A stretch of DNA of 64,000 nt from Acidianus hospitalis (GTDB lineage Archaea; Thermoproteota; Thermoprotei_A; Sulfolobales; Sulfolobaceae). Where the stretch lies: the NCBI GenBank assembly GCA_046533895.1, contig JAWDOK010000002.1, positions 222,947-286,946 of the forward strand, in the 5' to 3' direction. This document shows, in pieces, positions 12,545-20,644 of this stretch. The first letter of the stretch is position 1. Each line of letters begins with the position of its first letter. Under the pieces are notes generated by a model, which did not search any database, was not told the DNA's origin, and saw only the letters and a list, made by a program, of their open reading frames with translations. The position numbers and the translations under genes are program-made.

Positions 12545-13273
12545 ATGGATAGTAATCCGTTAGAAGATACGTTAGCAAGAGTTTCTAGGTTTGCTTCAAT
12601 TTTAGGAATATCTAGAGCAGAATTACGAATATATTCCACTTTGTTATTAGAAGGTCGGATGACTGCAAGGCAGTTAGCAGAGCAACTAGGAATATCCTAT
12701 ACAAAAATTTACTCTTTACTAACAAAACTGGAAGAAAGAGGATGGATTAAAAGATTAGGAAAAAAACCAGCTGTTTATGAAGCTATACCTCTAAGAGATC
12801 TATGGGCTAGTATTAAGAAAATGATTGAGATTAAAGTTGATGAATTCGAAAAGGAATTCATAGAGCCATTATCCTCATTATTATCACCTTCATCTACTTA
12901 CAGTATAACTATGATACCTTCAGACAAAATTAAATCCACATTTTACGAAATACTTGATGAAGGCAATAAGGTTTCAATTGCAATATCTTATCCAGAATTA
13001 TTAAGCGAAGATATAATACAAGCCATAAAGGCAAAAAGCTATACTTCTCCAGATCTTAGAGTAATAATTCAGAGTGATATAAATATTCCCGAAATTTCTG
13101 GACTGCAAATACGTAAATTGAGCAACATGTTTGGTAGCGGTTTAATAACTTCTACAGCTGTTTTGCTAATAATTAAAAATGCAGATAAGCTTTCTGGTCT
13201 ATTCTCAAATCATAAGTATATCGTAGACATCGCTACCGTTTATTTTAACCATTTATGGATTCAAGCAAAATAA
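12545..13273 (+). CDS. TrmB-family transcriptional regulator
   Basis: 242 residues. The N-terminal winged helix (residues 20-75: LGISRAELRIYSTLLLEG, then ARQLAEQLGISYTKIYSLL) is followed by an amphipathic helix (about 85-110) and a C-terminal phospholipase-D-like sensor domain, as in TrmB proteins. Family members bind sugars or other small ligands and act as repressors or activators. No transporter or sugar operon adjoins it, so the ligand cannot be inferred. The start ATG at 12545 has a weak TATA-like CTTTAATG about 25 bp upstream, which would make it leaderless. Confidence 0.8.
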   Translation: MDSNPLEDTLARVSRFASILGISRAELRIYSTLLLEGRMTARQLAEQLGISYTKIYSLLTKLEERGWIKRLGKKPAVYEAIPLRDLWASIKKMIEIKVDEFEKEFIEPLSSLLSPSSTYSITMIPSDKIKSTFYEILDEGNKVSIAISYPELLSEDIIQAIKAKSYTSPDLRVIIQSDINIPEISGLQIRKLSNMFGSGLITSTAVLLIIKNADKLSGLFSNHKYIVDIATVYFNHLWIQAK

Positions 13274-13336
13274 GAAAAAATTACGTTGCAATAATTCTTA
13301 AAAGCAGTTTTCAACTGAGGTGAATAATCGATCTTT

Positions 13337-13483
13337 ATGAAAATAATAACCGTTAAACTACCAGAACAATTCTTAGAAGCAATAGATGAATTAGTAAACA
13401 CGGGTAGATATGAATCAAGAAGTGAAGTAATTAGAGCGGCCATAGGTGATTTTATTAGAAAGGAATTATGGATAAAAGAGTGA
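13337..13483 (+). CDS. small ribbon-helix-helix (CopG-type) DNA-binding protein
   Basis: This 48-codon gene starts at ATG 13337 and ends at TGA 13481-13483. The product begins MKIITVKLPEQFLEAIDEL, the beta strand and first helix of an RHH fold. YESRSEVIRAAIGDFIRKE follows, the second helix with the usual SRSEVIR signature. Such homodimers usually repress their own or nearby promoters. GAGGTGA (13317-13323) lies 13 bases before the start. No toxin gene follows, so this is not an obvious antitoxin. The stop codon abuts the C box of a candidate C/D sRNA. Confidence 0.85.
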   Translation: MKIITVKLPEQFLEAIDELVNTGRYESRSEVIRAAIGDFIRKELWIKE

Positions 13484-13533
13484 ATGATGAAGGCTGGTAT
13501 TAACGACATAATGAGTTAAGACACCAATACTGA
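13484..13533 (+). ncRNA. candidate C/D-box sRNA downstream of the RHH gene
   Basis: Perfect C box ATGATGA (13484-13490), 12-nt spacer AGGCTGGTATTA, weak D' ACGA (13503-13506), 4-nt linker, degenerate C' ATGAGTT (13511-13517), 12-nt spacer AAGACACCAATA, perfect D box CTGA (13530-13533). The 12/4/12 geometry is that of archaeal guides, but both internal boxes deviate from consensus. A T-rich stretch follows at 13552-13557. It lies in a 134-bp non-coding gap directly after a stop codon. The tandem of exact C and D boxes at the right distance is the main evidence. Confidence 0.5.
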
Positions 13534-13617
13534 AAGTTAAAATTTTAATGGCTTTTTGAATTTTGTTCATTTATATTTAGTGTAACTACTCTTTAGAAGA
13601 TAAACATTTTTAATATA

Positions 13618-14409
13618 ATGAGATTTATACATGTGCCAATTCAAGAAGGCGATCCAGTTACAATTTGGATTGATAATAAGAGAGCATTCCTAATTAAGGT
13701 AAAAAAAGGTAAAAGGCTTGATACTGACAAAGGTTACATAATTCATGATCAGCTAATAGGAAAAGAATATGGTGAAATAATAAAAATATCAAAAGGTGAG
13801 GCATATTTACTAAAGCCTACACCTATGGATATTTATACTACTTTACCTAGACCATCACAAGTTGTTTATCCTAAGGATGCTTCGTATATAATTTATGCCT
13901 CTGGAGTACAGCCTGGAGATACTGTAGTAGAAGCAGGGACTGGATCTGGATTTTTAACAATAACTTTAGCTTATTTTTTAGGCCCTAACGGCAAAGTCAT
14001 AAGCTATGATGTAAGAGAAGATATGCAGAATAAAGCTAAACAAAATGCGTTAATGCTAAATCTTTTAGATAGAATAGAATTCAAAATTAAGGATATAAGA
14101 CAAGGAATAGACGAAAAAGACGTTTCTGCTGTAATTTTAGATATGCCCGATCCTTGGAACGCTGTATCGAAGGCTTATGAGGCATTAAAACCTTCAGGTT
14201 CGCTTATAGTATTCGTTCCTACAGTAAATCAAATAGAGAAAACTGTATTACAAATGAGAAATGAGGGATTTATAGACATTCATGCTGAAGAACTAATACT
14301 CAGGGAATACCAAGTAAAGGAAAACGCTGTTAGACCAAAGAACATTGGAGTAATGCATACTGGGTACCTAATTAGAGGCAGGAAATATATAAAAGGAACT
14401 TCTCTATAA
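13618..14409 (+). CDS. trmI: tRNA (adenine-N1)-methyltransferase TrmI
   Basis: The 263-residue product has an N-terminal beta domain (GDPVTIW...KGYIIHDQLIGKEYG) and a Rossmann SAM-binding domain. Motif I is VVEAGTGSGFLT (about residues 103-114), and motif IV-like ILDMPDPW is the TrmI signature. Archaeal TrmI methylates A57/A58 in the T loop of tRNA, which stabilises it at high temperature. The start ATG follows a T/A-rich stretch. It appears to head a short run with the two ATPase subunit genes (10-bp gap, then a 4-base overlap). Confidence 0.92.
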   Translation: MRFIHVPIQEGDPVTIWIDNKRAFLIKVKKGKRLDTDKGYIIHDQLIGKEYGEIIKISKGEAYLLKPTPMDIYTTLPRPSQVVYPKDASYIIYASGVQPGDTVVEAGTGSGFLTITLAYFLGPNGKVISYDVREDMQNKAKQNALMLNLLDRIEFKIKDIRQGIDEKDVSAVILDMPDPWNAVSKAYEALKPSGSLIVFVPTVNQIEKTVLQMRNEGFIDIHAEELILREYQVKENAVRPKNIGVMHTGYLIRGRKYIKGTSL

Positions 14410-14419
14410 TTATAATCAA

Positions 14420-14752
14420 ATGAGCGATTCTAACTTTTCAATTTATCCGAAGATTATAGTCGAATTTGAAAATGATTTAGATAAAATTAGAGCTACTACC
14501 TCTGATGATGCGAAAAAACTAATAGATTTAGCTTATAGCCTAAGCCTAGAAATGGATAAGGAAGTAAAGAAAATCTTTGATGAAATTTCTTCAAATATTT
14601 CTAAAGAAACTCAAGAAGAAATAGATAGGTTAAGAAAGAATTATGCTGATGAGAGGGAAAAGAAAATAAGTGAAATAAAAGAAAAGGCTAATAAAAACTT
14701 GGAAAAAGCTGTGTCAGAAGTTTTAAATGCAATTAAAGGTGCATATAAGTGA
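14420..14752 (+). CDS. A-type ATP synthase peripheral-stalk-like coiled-coil subunit (H/E-like)
   Basis: 110 residues, almost entirely charged coiled coil (about residues 20-105, rich in Glu and Lys). There is no catalytic motif. Its stop overlaps the start of the ATPase subunit C gene by four bases (GTGA), and its length resembles AhaH/G-type stalk subunits. Assignment therefore rests on coiled-coil character plus context. An unrelated coiled-coil protein is possible. Confidence 0.6.
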   Translation: MSDSNFSIYPKIIVEFENDLDKIRATTSDDAKKLIDLAYSLSLEMDKEVKKIFDEISSNISKETQEEIDRLRKNYADEREKKISEIKEKANKNLEKAVSEVLNAIKGAYK

Positions 14753-15714
14753 GTTCTCCTTCTTTAGCATATATTTCCTCGATTTCTAGATTATTTAAAT
14801 CGACAACATTAACTAAAGGGCTTGTAACAGAGCTATTAGCTGAGAATGATTGGAAAAATGTATTAAGTATATTAAAAGAACGAAACTTTATAGAAGATAT
14901 TCCTGCAACATTTGATGACGCTGAGATAGAAATAAAAAGAAGAGCAATTGATCAAATTTATAAAATATTAAATTTTTCATCCTCAGTTAAGTCTGCTCAC
15001 GACATTGTAGATTTATATTATTATTATTTAACTTTGGACGAATTTAAGTCAATAATTGCTGGAATATATAATAAATCAAGACCATCAAAAATTGTATTTC
15101 TTTCAAAAATATCTGAATCTAATCCGACAACTATAGAAGAACTAAGGAGTAGTATAAGAGGATCAATATATTCTAATGCATTAGAATATGCATTATCAAA
15201 AAATCCAAGGAATTTATCCCAGTTAGAGTCTCTTCTCGACTTTTACTTTATCGATAAACTATCGTCAATAATTGATACCTTTAAAGGTGACTGGAAAGCT
15301 GCTGCAGAAGCAATAATATGTGGATACAAGGATTATTACTCAGCTAGCTTAGCGATAAGGCAGAGGATAGCAATACCATTAACATGTAAGATATTGCCTG
15401 ATACTATAAGGGATTTGCAATCTTCAAAAATGGAAGAAGTAGCCAATATATTAAGAAGAACACAATACTCTAGGAATATCGAATTAGGTGATGCATATTC
15501 AGCGTTATATTCATTGTATAGATTAGCTAGAATAGAAGCTAGAAAAGCTTCAATATATGCATTTATGGGTTCTCCATTTACTCCTGTTACTGCTTTGGCT
15601 ATAAGCGAACTAATAAAATTAGACATGGAAGACCTAATAATGATAATAAATGGGTTAAAAATAAAAATGAATAAAGAAGCTATAAAATCAAGACTTTCAT
15701 TAGAAATTATTTAA
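14749..15714 (+). CDS. atpC: A-type ATP synthase subunit C (V0d/AC39-like)
   Basis: This 321-residue, mostly helical protein has the three-fold repeated helical funnel typical of V/A-ATPase subunit C/d. Conserved segments include YYYYLTLDEFKSIIAGIYN, the ISRLF-type N-terminus and a C-terminal domain with SPFTPVTALAI. It links the central rotor to the membrane ring of the archaeal ATP synthase. It is separate from a main atp operon, which is not in this window. The GTG start overlaps the upstream stop. The 3' end overlaps the convergent 15700-16023 gene by 15 bp. Confidence 0.82.
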   Translation: MSSPSLAYISSISRLFKSTTLTKGLVTELLAENDWKNVLSILKERNFIEDIPATFDDAEIEIKRRAIDQIYKILNFSSSVKSAHDIVDLYYYYLTLDEFKSIIAGIYNKSRPSKIVFLSKISESNPTTIEELRSSIRGSIYSNALEYALSKNPRNLSQLESLLDFYFIDKLSSIIDTFKGDWKAAAEAIICGYKDYYSASLAIRQRIAIPLTCKILPDTIRDLQSSKMEEVANILRRTQYSRNIELGDAYSALYSLYRLARIEARKASIYAFMGSPFTPVTALAISELIKLDMEDLIMIINGLKIKMNKEAIKSRLSLEII

Positions 15715-16023
15715 AAATTTCTCGTCAACAATGTAACTTTTTTCATCCTTTATTATAGTAAATTCTGGAAATCTGGGGGGATCTGGTAAATTTGCAAGTG
15801 GTTTCTCTTTTCCAAGATATATCCATTTTATCTTTCCATTATATTTTTCCAGTTTATACCAGTATTTTCCTATATAAATATATTTCTTACCATTTTTATA
15901 TACTACATGATAAGGTTTCAAATATACTTCACTGCCGCTAATCTTAGAGTTATACTCATATACTTGCTCTTTTAATTTGCTAAATATTTTATCGAACTCT
16001 TTTTCTTCTAGTCTAACAAGCAT
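15700..16023 (-). CDS. hypothetical protein, probably Sulfolobales-specific
   Basis: 107 residues from the ATG at 16023. The frame stays open to 16104, but that would run into the divergent reductase gene. A TATA-like CTTAAAAATA about 23 bp before 16023 supports the shorter start. The N-terminal third is charged and helical. The middle (about residues 35-75) is rich in Tyr and Lys, with short strands such as KYIYIGKYWYKLEKY, like a small beta sheet. It ends with PDPPRFPEFTIIKDE. There are no cysteines, membrane segments or recognisable family motifs, and the function is unknown. Confidence 0.7.
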   Translation of the reverse strand: MLVRLEEKEFDKIFSKLKEQVYEYNSKISGSEVYLKPYHVVYKNGKKYIYIGKYWYKLEKYNGKIKWIYLGKEKPLANLPDPPRFPEFTIIKDEKSYIVDEKFLNNF

Positions 16024-16040
16024 GTATTGATGTTTACCTT

Positions 16041-16062
16041 TATTTTTAAGAATGTTTAAAAT
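16041..16062. promoter_or_regulatory. divergent promoters of the 15700-16023 and 16081-17055 genes
   Basis: Two TATA-like elements lie side by side. TATTTTTAAG (16041-16050), read on the minus strand as CTTAAAAATA, is about 23 bp from the ATG at 16023. GTTTAAAATT (about 16054-16063) on the plus strand is about 23 bp from the GTG at 16081. Both spacings predict leaderless transcripts and support the start codons chosen. Confidence 0.55.
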
Positions 16063-16080
16063 TATTAGTAGTGGTATAAC

Positions 16081-17055
16081 GTGAGAGAAAGAGACTTTGG
16101 TCATACTGGAATAAGGGTCTCAGAAATTGGAGTAGGATTATGGAGTCTTGCTACTGACTGGTGGGCTCCAAATGTAAATGCTGAAGAAATTTTGAAAAAA
16201 GCTTATGAACTAGGTATAACTTTTTACGATACTGGAGATATTTACGGTGAAGGAAAAGCTGAAGAATTACTTGTTAAAGTGCTAGGAAATAAAAGAGACA
16301 ATATAGTTATATTAACTAAGATAGGTTACGATTTTTATAATAAAAAGGGGAGGAAGATAGAACAGAATTTTAATATAGATTATTTAGAGTTTGCAATAAA
16401 AGAATCGCTAAAAAGATTAAATACAGATTATGTTGACATTCTTATGTTGCATAATCCAAAAATGAATGTAATTAGGAATAAGGAAATCTTTGATTTTATG
16501 CAAGGGCTTAAAAAAGACGGTATAGTTAGAGCAATAGGAGTCGCACTAGGTCCTACACTTGGCTGGGGAGAAGAAGGATTAGAAGCAATAAAAATGGGGT
16601 ATGAAGGTTTAGAGCATATTTATAATATGATTGAACAATATCCGGGCAAAGAGTTTCTTAAATATAGGATAGGTAACGTAGTAAGAGTTCCTCACGCATC
16701 TGATGCCTTAATTGAAGATAAATTGCCAATAGGCGAGAATAAAAATCTTCATAGAAGTTTAAAGAACATTAAATGGATTGAAGAAGCAGTAAATAACAGC
16801 AAAGGAATGTTAGAATTTGCGAAATCAAAAGGTATGAAGTTGTCTCAATTAGCTATAAAATTCGTATTAGCTAATCCTAATGTTTCTACTGTAGTTCCTA
16901 ATATTACTACAATTAAAGAGTTGGAGGAATTTGTAAAGACAGAAGAATTAGAAGATCTAACAGAAGAGGATATGTCATTTATCTCATCTTATTATGAGAA
17001 ATATTATAAGAAACTTAATGATGAAAGCATTGAAGAGACTAAAATCTATAAATGA
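16081..17055 (+). CDS. aldo/keto reductase
   Basis: 324 residues with the AKR barrel. The catalytic tetrad is visible as FYDTGDIYG (Asp and Tyr), ILTKIGY (Lys) and ILMLHNP (His). NADPH-binding elements lie near the C-terminus (VSTVVPNITTIKELEE). It begins with RDFGHTGIRVSEIGVGLW, as in YajO/Tas-like archaeal members. The substrate is unknown. The GTG start at 16081 is probably leaderless. Its 3' end overlaps convergent HAM1 by 10 bp. Confidence 0.88.
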   Translation: MRERDFGHTGIRVSEIGVGLWSLATDWWAPNVNAEEILKKAYELGITFYDTGDIYGEGKAEELLVKVLGNKRDNIVILTKIGYDFYNKKGRKIEQNFNIDYLEFAIKESLKRLNTDYVDILMLHNPKMNVIRNKEIFDFMQGLKKDGIVRAIGVALGPTLGWGEEGLEAIKMGYEGLEHIYNMIEQYPGKEFLKYRIGNVVRVPHASDALIEDKLPIGENKNLHRSLKNIKWIEEAVNNSKGMLEFAKSKGMKLSQLAIKFVLANPNVSTVVPNITTIKELEEFVKTEELEDLTEEDMSFISSYYEKYYKKLNDESIEETKIYK

Positions 17056-17606
17056 ATGTAATAATCAAGGAATTTTTTAAAAGCCTTACTTCTGTGTGAG
17101 TATTTATTTTTCTCTTCTATCTCCATCTCTGCAAAAGTTTTCTCGGAACCTTCTGGTATAAAAATAGGGTCAAATCCAAAACCTTTATTTCCTCTAGCCT
17201 CTTCTGCTATTTTACCGTAAACTTCTCCAGTGAATATTCTAATTTCATTCTCATTCACGTAGGCTAATGCAGTTTTAAAATATGCATTCCTGTTTTTCTC
17301 ACCTTTCATAAGTTTTAGAATGCCATTAATATCTAACGTTTTCTTCACAAATTTAGTATAAGGTCCTGGAAACCCGTTTAATGCCTCTATAAAGAGGCCG
17401 CTATCTTCTAAGATTATAGGCTCGTTTAATATTGAATAAAAAACTGAAGCAGCATGCCTAACCACGTCTTCTAACCTATCTGCTTGGATTTCAAATTTAG
17501 GCAAATTTATCATTGACAGTTTAATACCGTATTGTAATGCTATTTGATTCATCTCTTCAAATTTTCTCTTATTCCCTGTTACTACTTTTACTTCTTCTTT
17601 CTTCAA
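17046..17606 (-). CDS. XTP/dITP pyrophosphatase (HAM1/RdgB family)
   Basis: The 186-residue enzyme hydrolyses non-canonical purine triphosphates to monophosphates and so cleans the nucleotide pool. Signatures are VVTGNKRKFEEM at the N-terminus, LEDSGLFIEALNGFPGPYTKF (metal and substrate site), GFGFDPIFIP, and YSHRSKAFKKF at the end. The start is a TTG at 17606, inside the 3' end of bud32 (38-bp overlap). It therefore belongs to the kae1-bud32-HAM1 transcript. Confidence 0.92.
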   Translation of the reverse strand: MKKEEVKVVTGNKRKFEEMNQIALQYGIKLSMINLPKFEIQADRLEDVVRHAASVFYSILNEPIILEDSGLFIEALNGFPGPYTKFVKKTLDINGILKLMKGEKNRNAYFKTALAYVNENEIRIFTGEVYGKIAEEARGNKGFGFDPIFIPEGSEKTFAEMEIEEKNKYSHRSKAFKKFLDYYIHL

Positions 17607-18249
17607 CGTATCTCCCCCTCATTCTAATATCTTTCAAAGTTTCCATAACTTTTTCATATAATTTAAATTTTGAATAAGTTAATTTAAATCCGTCAAATAC
17701 TTCATCCTTTTTATCAGGATGAACGCTTTCTAATGATCTTAAAAATACATGGACATCTGTAGCGAAATCTTCTACGTCATTAGTTCTTTTCGATAACCCA
17801 AAGTCAATTAAGAATAGCTTATTCTCTTTCAAAATAAGATTGTTAGTTGTTAAGTCTCCATGAGCTATTTGTGAGCTGTGTAATCTTAATGCTATTTCTC
17901 CTATCATTTCGCCTATTTTCTTTGGGTCGTAAAGGTTTTTCCATAGTACTTCCTTTACTGTTATTCCTTCTATAAATTCCATTATTATTGAGAAATTATC
18001 CTTATCTATGTAAAGTATAGCAGGGACATTTATACCTAATTTTAACGCATTATACATGAGCTTTGCTTCCATAATAGTTCTTTCTAAATTTATTTTCCTG
18101 TCCAGTTTAGGATCTCTGTATGCTTTAGACATTCGTTTCTTAACTATTGCATGAATTCCTAGGAAATACGTTTCATAAATTTGTGATTCTGCACCTCTCT
18201 TAAGTAGTTTCAATTCCTCCAAGGAATATCTACCTCGTCTATTCTCCAC
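17569..18249 (-). CDS. bud32: KEOPS complex kinase/ATPase Bud32
   Basis: The 226-residue small RIO-like kinase has the glycine-poor N-lobe with VKKRMSKAYRDPKLD, the catalytic loop HGDLTTNN (Asp about residue 137) and LIDFGLS. With Kae1 it forms the core of KEOPS, which makes N6-threonylcarbamoyl-A37 on ANN-reading tRNAs. Some archaea fuse the two proteins; here they are separate genes that overlap by 40 bp. The start is a GTG at 18249. Pcc1 and Cgi121 are not in the window. Confidence 0.94.
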   Translation of the reverse strand: MENRRGRYSLEELKLLKRGAESQIYETYFLGIHAIVKKRMSKAYRDPKLDRKINLERTIMEAKLMYNALKLGINVPAILYIDKDNFSIIMEFIEGITVKEVLWKNLYDPKKIGEMIGEIALRLHSSQIAHGDLTTNNLILKENKLFLIDFGLSKRTNDVEDFATDVHVFLRSLESVHPDKKDEVFDGFKLTYSKFKLYEKVMETLKDIRMRGRYVEERRSKSSNRE

Positions 18250-19205
18250 CTGGGTTTTATCACTGACTCTTCTATAGGTATAGTGACCCCACTCTTTAAG
18301 GCTAAAAGCCCAGCATAGGCTATCATTGCACCATTATCACCAGAAAATTGTGATGGTACTATTTTAATTTCAGCGTTCCAATCTTTAGCTAGTAAATCTA
18401 GTTTGCTACGTAAACTAACGCTAGCCGCAACTCCACCTACTACCATAATTTCCTTTTTTTCTGTTAATGCTAATGCCCTTTCAGTAGCTTCTAAAAGCAT
18501 ATCGAATGCGTTTTCTCTTATACTATAGCAAATATCTGGAATTGGATATTTTTTTGTAGCTCTCAGTGCAGCAGTCAGTAGACCAGAGAACGACATATCT
18601 TGTCCTTTAACAACATATGGCAAATCTATTAAATCCTTAGCATTTTCAGCGCAAATATCTATAACGTGCTTTCCGTTAACAACATATGGCGGTGCTAGAT
18701 TTACTTCTCTGACAAAGACATCCATCATATTTCCTAAAGCTATATCTAAAGTCTCACCAAAAATTCTAAATTTTCCTTCATAAAAAGTTGTTATTATTGT
18801 ATTTCCTCCAGATAAGTATAAAATAAGCGGATCCTTGGCATTTGTGGTTAAATATCCTATTTCTATATGTCCAATTCCATGATTAACTGGTATTAGCTTC
18901 CTGTTATATTTTAATGCTAACGCCCTAGCTACTACTGCACCGATTCTAAGAGCAGGTCCCATTCCAGGCCCTAATGCTACTGCTATTCCGTCAATATCTT
19001 CTATAGTAGTTTTTGCTTCCTCAAGTGCTTTTGCTAATATATCTGGGGCAACAGTTGCATGATGTCTCGCTAGATCTCCAGGTTTCATTCCACCAGATTT
19101 AGGTACATAAGTATCTCTAACATTAGCTAAAATAAAAGGAGGCTTGTCTTCTGCTATTCCAACTCCAAAAGTATGTGCTGTCGATTCAATACCAAGAACT
19201 TTCAT
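18210..19205 (-). CDS. kae1: KEOPS threonylcarbamoyltransferase Kae1
   Basis: 331 residues with the ASKHA fold. It starts MKVLGIESTAHTFGVGI and has the metal site HATVAPD with HGIGHIEIG. It also has LYLSGGNT, GGVAASVSLRSKLD and QFSGDNGAMIAYAG. Kae1 transfers the threonylcarbamoyl group from TC-AMP to A37 of tRNA. It starts just after rps27ae, so translation-related genes run kae1-bud32-HAM1 behind two ribosomal proteins. Confidence 0.96.
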   Translation of the reverse strand: MKVLGIESTAHTFGVGIAEDKPPFILANVRDTYVPKSGGMKPGDLARHHATVAPDILAKALEEAKTTIEDIDGIAVALGPGMGPALRIGAVVARALALKYNRKLIPVNHGIGHIEIGYLTTNAKDPLILYLSGGNTIITTFYEGKFRIFGETLDIALGNMMDVFVREVNLAPPYVVNGKHVIDICAENAKDLIDLPYVVKGQDMSFSGLLTAALRATKKYPIPDICYSIRENAFDMLLEATERALALTEKKEIMVVGGVAASVSLRSKLDLLAKDWNAEIKIVPSQFSGDNGAMIAYAGLLALKSGVTIPIEESVIKPRWRIDEVDIPWRN

Positions 19206-19208
19206 TTC

Positions 19209-19409
19209 TTATTTTTTCCCCGAAACAAATTCTGTATATCCGCATTTACCGCAAGCCCATCTCTCAACTGGCTTTAAATGGTGGGCCATTACACTACCGC
19301 ATCTAGGACACTTTTTATTCTTTAATTTTACTTTTCCATCAGATATTTCGTAATAAAGTCTTACTGAAGCCTTGGCTTCACTTGCTTCCTTTTTCGCCAC
19401 CTTGTTCAC
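19209..19409 (-). CDS. rps27ae: 30S ribosomal protein S27ae
   Basis: Up to 66 residues with a four-cysteine zinc ribbon (CPRC...CGKC), the segment SVMAHHLKPVERWACGKCGY and a C-terminal TEFV. The open frame begins at 19409 inside rps24e; a GTG at 19400 (giving an AKKEASEAK start) is equally plausible. It follows S24e, the usual archaeal pair, and is 3 bases from kae1. Confidence 0.93.
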   Translation of the reverse strand: MNKVAKKEASEAKASVRLYYEISDGKVKLKNKKCPRCGSVMAHHLKPVERWACGKCGYTEFVSGKK

Positions 19410-19734
19410 CTTCTTTCTTTGTGCTTGTACCTCTTGTTAATAAATGTTTAGGCTCGTATTTTTCTAAAGTTTCTTTATTAGTATAAACATGAACTCTTGC
19501 AGTACTTATTCCAGCACCATAACTAGTGAATACTTTTCTGACTACAATAAGATCTTCTTTAGTGTTAAGCAATTCACTTATGGCCTTTTTAATTTCGTTT
19601 CTTGACGGCGTTCCAGTACCTATATGATATAATTTTAGCGTTAATTCCCTTCTTCTTATTACCTTGTTATCAAAATCTTTTTCTATTACACCTTGAATCT
19701 TATCCGAGATTTTAATTTGCTGAGCTTGACTCAT
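19378..19734 (-). CDS. rps24e: 30S ribosomal protein S24e
   Basis: 118 residues with the S24e core: DFDNKVIRRRELTLKLYH, GTPSRNEIKKAIS, VVRKVFTSYGAGISTARVHVY. A C-terminal tail rich in Gly, Lys and Glu is presumably disordered. It heads a transcript that continues through S27ae, Kae1, Bud32 and HAM1. The ATG at 19734 is 25 bp from the end of the co-oriented thi4 gene, so read-through from thi4 is possible. Confidence 0.94.
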   Translation of the reverse strand: MSQAQQIKISDKIQGVIEKDFDNKVIRRRELTLKLYHIGTGTPSRNEIKKAISELLNTKEDLIVVRKVFTSYGAGISTARVHVYTNKETLEKYEPKHLLTRGTSTKKEGEQGGEKGSK

Positions 19735-19759
19735 CGAGTTACAATATAAAAAATAAGAT

Positions 19760-20554
19760 TTAAGAGTTACGCAAGTCTTTAATTATTTCCTCAGCAACTT
19801 TCTTGCCTGAAAGAATCATCGCTCCAAATATAGGTCCCATTCTAGGCAATGATTTTACTTCACAAACTGCCATACCAGTTGCGTATAAGCCTGGAGCAAC
19901 TTTTCCTGTATTTTCTACAACTAGCTCTTCAGCTATTTCACTATATGCTGATTTCTCTCCAGGAACAGCTATACCTAGCTCTGGAACTTTTCTAGACGCA
20001 ACAGAAATTATCTCTGCATCGTGACCAGTAGCATCAACTACAGCTTTTGCTGAGATAAATAATGGATCTACGTGTAAACCAGACATTTGGGTTGAAGTCC
20101 ATTCTACTGCTACTCCAGCCACTCTAAGTGGATTTTCTCTGAATATTACATCGTCTACAGTAACTCCATGAATGATCTTTGCACCTGCATCTATTGCTGC
20201 AGTAGCTAATTTAGCCATAAACTCTGCACTATCTATTATAAAAATTCCTTCTTCTGGTTCTATGTATCTTATTTTCAATTCCTTTATTATTTCATCTGCT
20301 GGAGTTTCTATAACAATTTTATGAAAATTCATTGCACCACCTCCTATACCGCCTCCGAAGCTTAGTCTTCTTTCGAAGATCACAGTTTTTAGGCCAGCCT
20401 TTGCCAAATAATAAGCCGCAGTCATGCCAGACGGTCCTGCTCCAACAATTACTACGTCACTTTCTACTAAATTATTCCAATCTTCAAAAGTATATTTTAG
20501 AATATATTTACTTATTTTCACTTCATTTACTTGCTTAATTCTTATGCTTTGCAT
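19760..20554 (-). CDS. thi4: thiamine thiazole synthase Thi4, predicted sulfide-using type
   Basis: 264 residues with an N-terminal FAD/NAD dinucleotide fold (VVIVGAGPSGMTAAYYLAKAG, then FERR), GGGIGGGAMNF, and a C-terminal MGPIFGAMILSGKK. Thi4 makes the thiazole moiety of thiamine from NAD and glycine. Yeast Thi4 donates sulfur from its own active-site Cys and is used up. At that position (SGLHVDPL) this protein has His161, as in archaeal enzymes that use free sulfide with iron and turn over repeatedly. Probably leaderless: TTATAA lies about 26 bp before the ATG and is flanked by an inverted repeat. Confidence 0.9.
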   Translation of the reverse strand: MQSIRIKQVNEVKISKYILKYTFEDWNNLVESDVVIVGAGPSGMTAAYYLAKAGLKTVIFERRLSFGGGIGGGAMNFHKIVIETPADEIIKELKIRYIEPEEGIFIIDSAEFMAKLATAAIDAGAKIIHGVTVDDVIFRENPLRVAGVAVEWTSTQMSGLHVDPLFISAKAVVDATGHDAEIISVASRKVPELGIAVPGEKSAYSEIAEELVVENTGKVAPGLYATGMAVCEVKSLPRMGPIFGAMILSGKKVAEEIIKDLRNS

Positions 20555-20570
20555 GTGTTTACTTCATAAT

Positions 20571-20591
20571 AACTTACTTATAAACTAAGTT
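20571..20591. promoter_or_regulatory. thi4 promoter: TATA box flanked by an inverted repeat
   Basis: AACTTA (20571-20576) and TAAGTT (20586-20591) form a 6-bp inverted repeat around the thi4 TATA box TTATAA (20578-20583), whose centre is about 26 bp from the thi4 ATG at 20554. A dyad embracing a TATA box is the expected place for a repressor operator in archaea. Thiamine-responsive control is an inference; the regulator is not identified. Confidence 0.45.
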
Positions 20592-20644
20592 ATATAGAGT
20601 TCATTTAAGAAATATATTTAAATTCTTTATAAAGTTAATGAAAT

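Noticed and set aside
13261..13509. Minus-strand 82-codon ORF
   Set aside because: The plus strand of the same region encodes a convincing ribbon-helix-helix protein with a ribosome site; the minus frame has no recognisable features.
17569..19205. Kae1-Bud32 fusion
   Set aside because: Kae1 ends with its own stop codon and Bud32 lies in another frame with a GTG start; the genes overlap but are separate.
20555..20644. TPP riboswitch upstream of thi4
   Set aside because: The gap is too short, the TATA spacing predicts a leaderless mRNA, and no thi-box-like conserved bases are seen.
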